A stretch of DNA of 64,000 nt from UBA6055 sp965203755 (GTDB lineage Bacteria; Chloroflexota; Anaerolineae; Aggregatilineales; Phototrophicaceae). The notes beneath the pieces were generated by a model. The model worked only from the letters and a program-made list of their open reading frames with translations. It was not told the origin of the DNA and searched no databases. A program made the translations under genes and the position numbers. Positions 24,144-32,472 of this stretch are shown here, piece after piece; the first letter of the stretch is position 1; every line of letters begins with the position of its first letter. The stretch lies in NCBI GenBank assembly GCA_965203755.1, contig OZ241910.1:62001-126000 (forward strand). Reading direction: 5' to 3'.

Positions 24144-25055
24144 CTAATGCAAGCAGACGGCGGCGCCGTCGATATCATGGCGGCAAGGGTTGCCGTACCG
24201 CGCCTCATAAGCCGCTTTGTAGGCATTGCAGGCGGCGGCATGCGCCGCGTCGCGCGGCAGCTGGTCACAGCCAGTGGCCAAGGTCGGTCGGTAACCCGGG
24301 TTATCGACCATGCTTTGCAGGGCGGTGGCCGCCGCATCGAGTGGAAAGTTTTCGACCATACTTTGCAGTGCAGTTGCCGCCGGCGGCGCGACGTCAATGT
24401 TGGCCACGGCGTCTGCATGCTCGCCTGGTGATACGCGGGGGTCGACGCGGTGAATCGGCTTTGCCAGCCACGTCGCCGCGGCGGCCGCGCCTTCTGTCGC
24501 GGCATAAACTGCAAATGGCGGACGAGGGGTATAATTGGGATTTCTCCGACAGCTCCAGCTTCTGGCGGTTTCGCCTCTCTCGCAAATCCTTTCAGGCACT
24601 GGCGTAGGCTGAATGGTAACATAAGGCGGCGGTGTAAGAGATATAGCCACAGGCCCCCACCTATCGGTTACTGGGCTCCAAAGGCAGAAGGTGAAGCCGT
24701 CAATTGTCCAGGCGCAGGGACTGTACAACGTTTCAAACTCGACCTTCTTATTATGGCATGCGGCACGCATTGCGTGGTCATCGCCCAGAAGCTGCTCGCT
24801 ATTGCATCTATATTCAAAGCCTTCAAAGCCTTCTATAACATGCCGCTCACGTCTCGATTGATGGTAACGCGAAGTGGCAAAAGCGTAAATACTCGGCAGC
24901 TTTGCACGCGCCGTGGCAACGGCCTGCGTGGTGACAGCGGTCGGTCGGGGAGCAGCCTCTTCCGTCTGCTCTGGCGTTGTCTGTGCATTCCAGGTCGACA
25001 ACATAATGGGTATAGCGATCACAAACGCGGTGAAAAGCAGGGTCAGTTGCTTCAT
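24144..25055 (-). CDS. Secreted Cys-module protein occupying CSLREA copy D
   Basis: A 303-residue secreted protein. It begins MKQLTLLFTA, identical to the signal peptide of copy B, and has a CSLREA-type leader (GGAGAGCCCAGCATG), but the rest is unrelated. Two repeats of a four-cysteine module are visible (about 80-130 and 258-303): Cys, then AxxAAC with Lys and a Tyr, then PCxxxIDGxxxCL. A Thr/Pro-rich part and a duplicated ATALQSMV stretch lie between. It ends where the CSLREA 3' fragment begins. It may be disulfide-bonded outside the cell; function unknown. Confidence 0.7.
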   Translation of the reverse strand: MKQLTLLFTAFVIAIPIMLSTWNAQTTPEQTEEAAPRPTAVTTQAVATARAKLPSIYAFATSRYHQSRRERHVIEGFEGFEYRCNSEQLLGDDHAMRAACHNKKVEFETLYSPCAWTIDGFTFCLWSPVTDRWGPVAISLTPPPYVTIQPTPVPERICERGETARSWSCRRNPNYTPRPPFAVYAATEGAAAAATWLAKPIHRVDPRVSPGEHADAVANIDVAPPAATALQSMVENFPLDAAATALQSMVDNPGYRPTLATGCDQLPRDAAHAAACNAYKAAYEARYGNPCRHDIDGAAVCLH

Positions 25056-25095
25056 GCTGGGCTCTCCTTGATCAAATAGCTGCCGAAAGGCGAGT

Positions 25096-25986
25096 CTATC
25101 CCTTGATCGCGCCGGCCGTCAGACCTTCGACGATGCGCCGCTGGAAGACCAGCACCAGAATAATCAGGGGAATGGTTACGACGACGGCTGCCGCCAGGAT
25201 TTCGGCGACCGGTTCCTGGCGCGGCACCGAGCCGGAAAAATTGGCGATGACGACCGGGACGGTGCGGGCATTGGCATTGATGGATGCGAAGGTCGCCGCC
25301 AGCAGATATTCATTCCAGGCGCTAATGAAAGCCAGCAGACCGGTTGTGACCAGCGCCGGCGCCGTCAGCGGCAGTAAAATCATATAGAAGGTCTCGAAGG
25401 CAGTCGCGCCGTCAACCAGCGCCGCCTGTTCAAGCTCATGCGGCAAGCCGCGGAAAAAGCTCACCAGCACCCAGACGGTGAAGGGCAGCGTAAAGATGGG
25501 ATAGGTGATGATCAGCGATGTGATCGAGCCAAAGACACCCAACTCGCGTGTGATGGCAAACAAGCCCGACAAGATGGAAATCAGCGGGAACATGGTCATC
25601 GCCAGCACCAGATACAGCATGATGCGGCGGCCGCGAAAGCGCAGCCGTCCCAAGGCATAAGCCGCAAAAGACCCCATCACCAGCGCCAAAATCACCGTCA
25701 AGCCTGAAACCACCGCGCTGTTAAACAGCCCGCGCAAAAATTCAGGCTGCGTGAAGACGCCGCTGTCACGGATATTGCCGAGCGTGTCGGTCACCTGACC
25801 GCTATAGTTGTCGAAGGTCAAGTTTTGTGGCAGATAGGTCGCCGGCGGTGATTGAATCTCGGCTTCCGGCTTGAGCGATCCCACCAATGCCCAATAAAAT
25901 GGAAACATAGTGAAGATGAAAATCGCCGCCACCAGCAGCCAGAAGCCGACTCTTTCCAGCCGTTCAATCATTGGATTCTTGGTCAT
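25096..25986 (-). CDS. Carbohydrate ABC transporter permease (MalG type)
   Basis: A 296-residue permease with six spans and an EAA loop (EQAALVDGATAFETFYMILL, about residues 190-212). Its ATG overlaps the stop of the preceding permease (TGATG), so translation is coupled. It is the last gene of the MalEFG-type operon that starts at 28956. No ATPase gene is adjacent, so it probably shares one encoded elsewhere. Substrate unknown; maltodextrin or trehalose-type disaccharides are typical for this arrangement. Confidence 0.88.
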   Translation of the reverse strand: MTKNPMIERLERVGFWLLVAAIFIFTMFPFYWALVGSLKPEAEIQSPPATYLPQNLTFDNYSGQVTDTLGNIRDSGVFTQPEFLRGLFNSAVVSGLTVILALVMGSFAAYALGRLRFRGRRIMLYLVLAMTMFPLISILSGLFAITRELGVFGSITSLIITYPIFTLPFTVWVLVSFFRGLPHELEQAALVDGATAFETFYMILLPLTAPALVTTGLLAFISAWNEYLLAATFASINANARTVPVVIANFSGSVPRQEPVAEILAAAVVVTIPLIILVLVFQRRIVEGLTAGAIKG

Positions 25987-27542
25987 CAGTCGGCCTCCAC
26001 ACCCAGCGCATTCACGTAAATGACGGTGAAGATCATAATGATGACAAAAATCGTCACCCCGACGGCGGAAGCATAGCCAAACTCCTGTTCGTTCACCAGC
26101 ACAAACTGATTATAGGTGGCAATCGATTGCAGCTGGCGCCCGACCAGGACATCAAAGACATCAAAGGCGCGGATGGCGTCCAAAGTGCGGAAGACCAGCG
26201 CAATCGCAATCGTGGGGCGCAGCAGCGGCAAGGTGATGTTAAAGAACTGCCGCACGCGCCCGGCGCCATCAACATCGGCGGCTTCATATATGTCGCGGGG
26301 AATCGTCTGCAAGCCAGCCAGCAGCAGCAAAGCCATAAAGGGCGTCGTTTTCCAAACGTCGACAAAGATCAGCGACCAAATCTGCGTGCCCGAGGCGGCA
26401 AGCCAGGCGGTTGCGCCGTCGCCCAAGCCCAGACGGAACAAAACATCGTTAATCACGCCGGCTTGGCTGTCAATCAGCATGACTTCCCACAAACGCGCCG
26501 AAATCACAGTCGGAACAGCCCAAGGGACGAGCATAGCCGCTCGCATGATGCCGCGCCCGACAAATTTTGAATTGACCGTCAGCGCGATGATCATGCCCAG
26601 CGCCAATTCGGCGGCGACGGTCACCACTGTGAAGAAGAGGGTATTTTCGATGGCATTGAAGAAATCACGGTCGCGCACACTCAAAACAAGCTGGCTTTCG
26701 CCCAATTCATAGCGGCGGGCTGTGCGGAAGCGCAGTGCGCGGTAATCTTCACCCAAGACATCGCGCGGGCGCAGGAACTCAAAAGCGCCATCGTCATCCA
26801 GCGCGCAAGTTCCGTCATCATTGCGTTCGCAGTCGATGACATCCAGCCGAAAACCCAGCAGACGGGCATAATTCTGGAAGCCGACAAACTCGGTTACGTC
26901 TTCTTCGGCGGCGGCAAAGACTTGATTGGTCAAGCTGGCAATGAAAGTGCGCTCCAGGGGGCGGGCTGCGATCAGGATCAGGATGATGACAGTCGGCAGC
27001 AGCAGATTCCAAGCCAAGAGCGACTGCCGCGAAAGGAGAGTCTCCTGACCGACATAATACTCGTCCTGATTTTGGCGCAGCCAACGCCAGCTAAGACCAA
27101 ACGCGATGCTTAGCAGCAGCGCCAGCACAAACAGATAAGGGTAAAACGAGACATCCAGCGTCGAGTCCGGGTCAGATGCCAGTACCCAATTCATAATTAA
27201 GACCGCGATGCCAAAGATCGAAAAAATCATCAGCCAAAATAAAATTTGGGTGGCCCACTTGGCGGTGAGCAAATCCCTTGCCCGCAGTTTTCGGGCGATG
27301 TTCAGGGAGGCAAAGCCAGCAGCTAGCATCAGCAAGGGGGTAACAATGCCAAAAGTATATAGAAATTCCAATATCAAAGGCCCGATATCGCCGGTTTCGC
27401 GGGCGCGGATGATATTAGGCGCTCCGCCGACATTGACAGTCAGCGCCAGCAGCATGCCAATGCCTAAGCAGGCAAACAGCCCGGCAATCAGTCGCGGAAC
27501 AGTATGATCGCGCTGACTGCTGTCATGGCTTGGGGCGCTCAT
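25986..27542 (-). CDS. Sugar ABC transporter permease (MalF type, extended)
   Basis: A permease of about 518 residues, starting at 27542 (MSAPSHDSSQ) after AGGAA; longer versions would overlap the upstream gene. Extra N-terminal spans (about four) and a soluble insert near residues 230-300 (RNDDGTCALDDDGAF) precede the standard transport core, as in enterobacterial MalF, which has a large periplasmic loop that contacts the binding protein. The EAA loop is YEAADVDGAGRVRQFFNI. It pairs with the downstream MalG-type gene. Confidence 0.88.
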   Translation of the reverse strand: MSAPSHDSSQRDHTVPRLIAGLFACLGIGMLLALTVNVGGAPNIIRARETGDIGPLILEFLYTFGIVTPLLMLAAGFASLNIARKLRARDLLTAKWATQILFWLMIFSIFGIAVLIMNWVLASDPDSTLDVSFYPYLFVLALLLSIAFGLSWRWLRQNQDEYYVGQETLLSRQSLLAWNLLLPTVIILILIAARPLERTFIASLTNQVFAAAEEDVTEFVGFQNYARLLGFRLDVIDCERNDDGTCALDDDGAFEFLRPRDVLGEDYRALRFRTARRYELGESQLVLSVRDRDFFNAIENTLFFTVVTVAAELALGMIIALTVNSKFVGRGIMRAAMLVPWAVPTVISARLWEVMLIDSQAGVINDVLFRLGLGDGATAWLAASGTQIWSLIFVDVWKTTPFMALLLLAGLQTIPRDIYEAADVDGAGRVRQFFNITLPLLRPTIAIALVFRTLDAIRAFDVFDVLVGRQLQSIATYNQFVLVNEQEFGYASAVGVTIFVIIMIFTVIYVNALGVEAD

Positions 27543-27587
27543 AATAATAAAATTCCTGAATTTATATTTACAAAAACAGAGCGAGCG

Positions 27588-27609
27588 AGAGGGCTTCGAA
27601 AAGCCCTCT
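27588..27609 (-). other. Nine-bp hairpin with TTCG loop between binding protein and permease
   Basis: On the minus strand AGAGGGCTT-TTCG-AAGCCCTCT is perfectly paired and closed by a UUCG tetraloop, a very stable RNA fold. It sits between the stop at 27634 and the start at 27542. No T-run follows immediately, so mRNA stabilisation or partial termination, giving more binding protein than permease, is likely. Confidence 0.75.
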
Positions 27610-27633
27610 GCGTTATGATTGATTCGAGTCGGA

Positions 27634-28956
27634 TTACATGCCCATGTCAGCCAGGAAGTCTTCCAGTTCAATTTCAAGGTCTTCCAGCCCGGTTTCCACA
27701 TCAACCGAACCCGTCAGAATATCATGGATGCCGCCGGCGAAGACGGCCGAGGCCGCCTGATATTGCGCGCCGGTGATGACCGAAGGCCGGGCGAAGGCGG
27801 TACCGATGATGGGGCCGGCGGCCGCGAAGAGCGGGTCGGCTGCAATCGACGGGTCTTCATAAACGGCGGGAATGGTCGGGAACTGACCGACGAAGTACGC
27901 CCGCTGAAGCTGCTGTTCATAGCCGGTGATGTACTTGGCAAAGGCGGCGGCGGCATCCACATTTTCGCTGTACTTGCTTACCGCCAGCTGCCAGCCGCCG
28001 AGACAGGCCGCTACCCGTGCGCCGCCATTCGGCAGCGGCACCCAGTCAAACTTGCCAGCTACCGCGCTGTCGTCGGCGTTGCCCAGATTATAAGCATAGG
28101 GCCAGTTACGCATAAAGGCGGCATTGCCGGCCTGCCAGACGTTACGGCTTTCCTCTTCCTGATAGGTGGTCACGCCTTCGGGGCTGATGCCGCCTACCCA
28201 GCCAACGGCGCGTTCCACCAGGTCGGCAAAGGCATCGTCCATGACATTGACTTCGCCGGCGGTGGTAATGAAGGTATCGCCGGTCGTGGAAACCAGCCAT
28301 TCATGGGCATCGCAGGTCAAGCCTTCATAGTCGTTGCCCTGCCAGACATAGCCGGCGAAATTGGTATTGCCTTCGGCGACTTCGCCAGCCTGGATGGCGG
28401 CGGCGGCCGCTTCGAGTTCTTCCCAGGTGGTTGGGACATCGAGTCCGTATTTTTCGAGCAGGTCTGTTCGATAGTACAGGCCAGCGGCATCAGTGAACCA
28501 GGGGATGGCGACCAGCCGTCCGTCTACGGTTTGGCCGTTAATCATGTCAACAAAGTAAGCGCCGACTTCTTCTTCAGTCAGGTAGGCGCTCATGTCAACT
28601 ACGTGCGGGGCGATGATTGCCGGCCAGATAACATCAACCTGCATGACATCAACATCGCCGCTCTGCGCTTCAAAGAATTGCAGATAAAGGTTCAGACGCT
28701 CGGTGGCGCTGTCGGGCATTTCTAGAATCTCAACCGTGATGTTGGGACAAACGCTGGTGAAAACATCAACCGCGCGTTGGGCGAATTCGCGTTCGGCGCC
28801 GACGTTGCCGCCGCCCAAGGTAATTTCGGCTTCACCTTCAGGGCATACGATGTCATCGCCGGCTGCGACCGGTTCTTCTTGCGCGAGCGCAGGCGCGGAC
28901 AAGACCATGAGCGCCAGCGTCAAAGCCAGAAAGATACGAAATACTTTAGTGTGCAT
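27634..28956 (-). CDS. Sugar-binding protein (MalE/family 1)
   Basis: About 440 residues from the start at 28956, which has AGGAGTTTCCA before it. A Sec signal (MHTKVFRIFLALTLALMVL to APALAQ, about residue 25) precedes a family-1 binding protein (GYVWQGNDYEG, AFMRNWPYAY motifs). It should deliver sugar to the two permeases downstream. No lipobox is seen. The gene leads the operon and is separated from the permeases by the stable hairpin at 27588. Confidence 0.88.
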   Translation of the reverse strand: MHTKVFRIFLALTLALMVLSAPALAQEEPVAAGDDIVCPEGEAEITLGGGNVGAEREFAQRAVDVFTSVCPNITVEILEMPDSATERLNLYLQFFEAQSGDVDVMQVDVIWPAIIAPHVVDMSAYLTEEEVGAYFVDMINGQTVDGRLVAIPWFTDAAGLYYRTDLLEKYGLDVPTTWEELEAAAAAIQAGEVAEGNTNFAGYVWQGNDYEGLTCDAHEWLVSTTGDTFITTAGEVNVMDDAFADLVERAVGWVGGISPEGVTTYQEEESRNVWQAGNAAFMRNWPYAYNLGNADDSAVAGKFDWVPLPNGGARVAACLGGWQLAVSKYSENVDAAAAFAKYITGYEQQLQRAYFVGQFPTIPAVYEDPSIAADPLFAAAGPIIGTAFARPSVITGAQYQAASAVFAGGIHDILTGSVDVETGLEDLEIELEDFLADMGM

Positions 28957-29113
28957 TGGAAACTCCTGATTAAATGTTATGACATGCGAACAAACGAGAA
29001 CTTGCCTCGCCTGCTTAATGTATAGCACATTTTGCCCGCGTTGTCGATAAACTGTTTTACATCAAGGCGATGCCGCGGTGTTATTTCGGAGATAGGGCTG
29101 GAGTTCGCTATCA

Positions 29114-29491
29114 TTACCCTAGCCGAGCGGGATCCCAGATTTTCTCGCAGATCTGACGATACAAGTCCTGCCGCGCATCCATGTCAGCCTTTTTGAACTG
29201 CTGGTGCGCCCGAAAAGGAAGTCCGCTGCGACGCATAAAATTTTTGAAATTAGGATTCTGATAAGCCTGCGGGTGGAGCGAGGCGGCCAGCAGATTTTCT
29301 TTGAGGTAGCACTGTATCTTGTATTCGTAGACAGCTGCGCCAAGGCTCTGGTTAGTGCCTTATGGCAATAATACCAGCCCGCCCAAATAATTGCGATAGT
29401 GCTGGAACTCGCGCTGATAGAAGTCGATGCCATATTTGACATTGCCCAGCAATTCACGCACCGACTTGGTTTTTGCTTGAATCTTGCTCAT
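29114..29491 (-). pseudogene. Remnant of DUF262/DUF1524 (GmrSD-type) restriction gene
   Basis: Reading from the ATG at 29491 gives MSKIQAKTKSVRELL then GNVKYGIDFYQRE, the classic DUF262 start, which leads directly into HYRNYLGGLVLLP and a stop. Another frame then gives KENLLAASLHPQAYQNP, SGLPFRAHQQFKKADMD and ARQDLYRQICEKIWDPA, the typical DUF1524 end. So several hundred internal codons are deleted and one frameshift is present. Intact GmrSD-type proteins are restriction nucleases (GmrSD itself cleaves modified phage DNA). It has AGGAGAG upstream but can no longer encode an enzyme. Confidence 0.85.
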
Positions 29492-29562
29492 GGTATTCTC
29501 TCCTCGTTCAATAGGGTCAACTTGCCCCTTCTCCCAAAAGTAAAAGAAGGGGGCTCAACAAT

Positions 29563-31470
29563 CTAATCTTCCAGTGTACTCAAATCGCCTAGCGGCTGTC
29601 CCATCGCCTGCGCTTTCAGCACGCGGCGCATGATTTTACCGCTGCGCGTTTTGGGCAGGCCGTCCACAAATTCAATCTGCGCCGGCACAGCGATTGGCCC
29701 GACTTCGTGGCGGATATGCGCCTTCAGTTCCGCCGCCAATGCTTCCGAGCCATCGACGCCATCGACCAGAATGCAGTAGGCATAGATGATATTGCCCTTG
29801 AGATCGTCGGGAATGCCAATCACGGCCGCTTCAGCGACCGCGCTGTGGCTGACCAGGCCCGATTCCACTTCAGCCGTTCCCAAACGATAGCCGCTGACTT
29901 TCAGCACATCGTCGTTGCGGCCAATCACCCACAGATAATCGTCTTCATCCCGCCGCGCCGTATCGCCAGCCAGATACCAGCCCTGCGCTTTGTATTTCTC
30001 CCAGTATTGGCTCAAAAAACGTTCGTCATCGCCATAAACAGTCCGAATCATGCTTGGCCAGGGAGTCTTAATCACCAGATTGCCATCTTCGCCGGTCGCC
30101 ACCGGCCGGCCATCTTCATCGACAATATCGACCTGAATGCCGGGGAAGGGCCGGGTCGCGCTGCCGGGCTTCAGTCCCATTGAGGGCAAGGGTGTAATCA
30201 TGAAGCCGCCGGTTTCGGTCTGCCACCAGGTATCAATAATCGGGCATTCGCCGCGGCCAATCACCCGATGATACCAGCGCCAGGCTTCGGGGTTGATCGG
30301 CTCGCCTACTGTGCCTAACAGGCGCAGGCTGCTCAAATCGCGCCGTTTGGGCCAAGCCTCGCCAAAGCGCATCAAGCCCCGAATGGCTGTTGGCGCGGTG
30401 TAGAGAATGGTCACGCCATAATCGGCGACAATCCGCCACCAGCGGTCGGGATAGGGATACGTCGGCGCGCCTTCATAGATGATGCTGGTCGCGCCCAAAA
30501 TCAGCGGCGCATACACAATATAACTGTGCCCGGTGATCCAGCCAGGGTCAGCGGCGCACCACCAGCGATCCGCTTCCTTGATGTCAAAGGCCCAGGACAT
30601 CGTCGTGGAAGTATAAACCTGATAGCCGCCGTGAGTGTGCAGAACGCCTTTGGGCTTGCCGGTCGTGCCGCTGGTGTACAGGATGAAAAGCGGGTCTTCG
30701 GCATCCATGACTTCGGTTTCGGCTCTGGCGCTGGCAATCGGCAGCGTCATCAACTCGTGATACCAGTAATCGCGGCCGGGCTCCATCGTGATTTCGTGGC
30801 CGGTGCGCTTGACAACGATCACCGTATCGACCACCGGCGAGCGGCGCACCGCCTCGTCGACCGTATCTTTGAGCTTGACAATTTTGCCGCGCAGCCAGGC
30901 GCCATCGCAGGTAATCAATATCCGGCTTTGGGCGTCTTCAATGCGGTCGGCGAGAGCCCGTTCGGAAAAGCCGCCATAGACAACGCTGTGCGGCGCGCCA
31001 ATTTTCGCGCAAGCCAGCATCGCCACCGCAATTTCGGGAACGCGCCCCATATAAATGGTAACGCGGTCGCCCTTGCTGACGCCCATGCTGCGAAGCACAT
31101 TGGCGAACTTGTTGACCTCCTGCCACAGCCGCCAATAGGACATCGTAACCTTATCGCCGTTTTCGCCTTCCCAGATCATCGCCAGCTTGTTGCGCTTCCA
31201 GGTATGGACATGTCGGTCAAGCGCATTGAGCGCCATGTTGGTCTTGCCGCCGACAAACCATTTGTAAAAAGGCTTGCCGCTGTCATCGAGAACTTGGTCC
31301 CATTTTTTGTACCAGTCCAGGGTTTCGGCGCGCTTCGCCCAGAATGCTTGCGGGTCTGCCAGCGCTTCCTGATAAACAGCCTCATAGTCGGGTATATTCG
31401 CCTGATTCACCATCTCGGCGGCGGGATAATACCATTCGCTGGTCGGGGGTGTAAAACCTTGTTCAGACAT
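29563..31470 (-). CDS. acsA: Acetyl-CoA synthetase
   Basis: About 635 residues. It activates acetate with ATP and CoA. Motifs are LYTSGTTGKPKGVLHTHGG (P-loop), WWCAADPGWITGHSYI, DTWWQTETGG, LAGDTARRDEDDYLWVIGR and the C-terminal SGKIMRR lysine, the usual acetylation site controlling the enzyme. The start at 31470 (MSEQGF) follows AGGAG; an earlier ATG 21 bases upstream lacks a site. It is transcribed singly, divergent from carbonic anhydrase. Length fits AcsA (about 650). Confidence 0.95.
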   Translation of the reverse strand: MSEQGFTPPTSEWYYPAAEMVNQANIPDYEAVYQEALADPQAFWAKRAETLDWYKKWDQVLDDSGKPFYKWFVGGKTNMALNALDRHVHTWKRNKLAMIWEGENGDKVTMSYWRLWQEVNKFANVLRSMGVSKGDRVTIYMGRVPEIAVAMLACAKIGAPHSVVYGGFSERALADRIEDAQSRILITCDGAWLRGKIVKLKDTVDEAVRRSPVVDTVIVVKRTGHEITMEPGRDYWYHELMTLPIASARAETEVMDAEDPLFILYTSGTTGKPKGVLHTHGGYQVYTSTTMSWAFDIKEADRWWCAADPGWITGHSYIVYAPLILGATSIIYEGAPTYPYPDRWWRIVADYGVTILYTAPTAIRGLMRFGEAWPKRRDLSSLRLLGTVGEPINPEAWRWYHRVIGRGECPIIDTWWQTETGGFMITPLPSMGLKPGSATRPFPGIQVDIVDEDGRPVATGEDGNLVIKTPWPSMIRTVYGDDERFLSQYWEKYKAQGWYLAGDTARRDEDDYLWVIGRNDDVLKVSGYRLGTAEVESGLVSHSAVAEAAVIGIPDDLKGNIIYAYCILVDGVDGSEALAAELKAHIRHEVGPIAVPAQIEFVDGLPKTRSGKIMRRVLKAQAMGQPLGDLSTLED

Positions 31471-31666
31471 TAGGGAACTCCTGTTCGTCAATCATTTCAA
31501 ATATATTCACGGTTAAACCAGAGGAAACTGCCTTCATAGTGTATAATATAAACGATATAAACAGTACACTTTAGAAGACGAAAGCGATTCAGAACCATCG
31601 CATCAGGTAAAATGTTTTCTAAACTATAATGAAGCGGACAGCTTATCTTAAATAAAGGGGATACCC
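31471..31666. promoter_or_regulatory. Divergent acsA / carbonic anhydrase promoter region
   Basis: AT-rich, 196 bases, between two divergent starts. It contains GTGTATAATATAAACGATATAA near 31540-31562, rich in TATAAT-like hexamers for both directions. I cannot assign individual promoters with confidence. No coding gene seen. Confidence 0.35.
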
Positions 31667-32437
31667 ATGAATCATTCAAGACGTCTGGTACTGCTGGTCA
31701 CACTGCTGTTTGCTGTGGCATTGACAGCGCTTTTGATGAACGCGCTGGTTGAAGAGAATCATTGGGGATATGAAGGCGAGGAGGGCCCAAACTATTGGGG
31801 CGAACTGTCGGACGACTATGCCCTGTGCGCTGACGGCTCGGCGCAGTCGCCGATTGACATCAGCGACGCCGCCGAACTTGACCTGGTGGACATTGAATTC
31901 AACTATGGCGACACTGCCAATCGCATTTTCAACAATGGTCATACCATTCAGGTCAATGTCGATGAGGGCAGCGGCATCGTCTACAATGGCATCAGCTACA
32001 ATCTGCTGCAATTCCATTTCCACAATCCGAGCGAACACACGATTAACGGACAAGCGGCGGCGATGGAAATCCACTTTGTCCATCAAGACCCCAACTCCGG
32101 CGCTTTGGCCGTTGTCGGGATTATGCTCACCGAAGGCGAGCGCGGCAACGAGGCTTACGGCGCTGTTTTCGATCATTTGCCGGCCGAAGCGGGCGAACCT
32201 GAAGCCCGCGGCAGCGCGCTTTCCTTGGCGGCGCTCCTGCCGCCAAGCCGGACTTTCTATACCTATCAAGGCTCATTGACCACGCCGCCATGCAGCGAAA
32301 TCGTGCGCTGGCTGCTGCTGGATACACCGATTGAGCTATCCGGCGCCCAGATTGAAGCCTTTGCCGCCATTCATCAAGGCAACGCCCGACCTATCCAGCC
32401 GCGCGGGAAACGCGATTTGCTGCTCGACAGCCAATAA
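31667..32437 (+). CDS. Alpha-carbonic anhydrase, exported
   Basis: A 256-residue alpha-class carbonic anhydrase that hydrates CO2 to bicarbonate. The zinc histidines are His117 and His119 (FHFHNPSEH) and His136 (EIHFVHQ). QSPIDI, GSLTTPPCSE and NARPIQP are further family marks, and Cys54 could pair with the Cys of TTPPC. An N-terminal hydrophobic segment (residues 6-25) is a signal or anchor, so the enzyme works outside the membrane. AAAGGGGATACCC precedes the ATG. Monocistronic. Confidence 0.93.
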   Translation: MNHSRRLVLLVTLLFAVALTALLMNALVEENHWGYEGEEGPNYWGELSDDYALCADGSAQSPIDISDAAELDLVDIEFNYGDTANRIFNNGHTIQVNVDEGSGIVYNGISYNLLQFHFHNPSEHTINGQAAAMEIHFVHQDPNSGALAVVGIMLTEGERGNEAYGAVFDHLPAEAGEPEARGSALSLAALLPPSRTFYTYQGSLTTPPCSEIVRWLLLDTPIELSGAQIEAFAAIHQGNARPIQPRGKRDLLLDSQ

Positions 32438-32445
32438 TACATCAA

Positions 32446-32472
32446 ATTCGGGGGCCTGGACGGCCTCCGAAT
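32446..32472. terminator. Hairpin between convergent genes
   Basis: ATTCGGGGGCC and GGCCTCCGAAT pair across a TGGAC loop with one G-T wobble. The stem lies between the stops of carbonic anhydrase (+) and the GH32 gene (-) and could end transcription from both sides, although neither side has a clear T-run. Confidence 0.55.

Noticed and set aside
29119..29457. Open frame of 112 codons as a real protein
   Set aside because: Its sequence is Ser/Arg-rich nonsense; the other frames give clear DUF262 and DUF1524 remnants, so it is a pseudogene.
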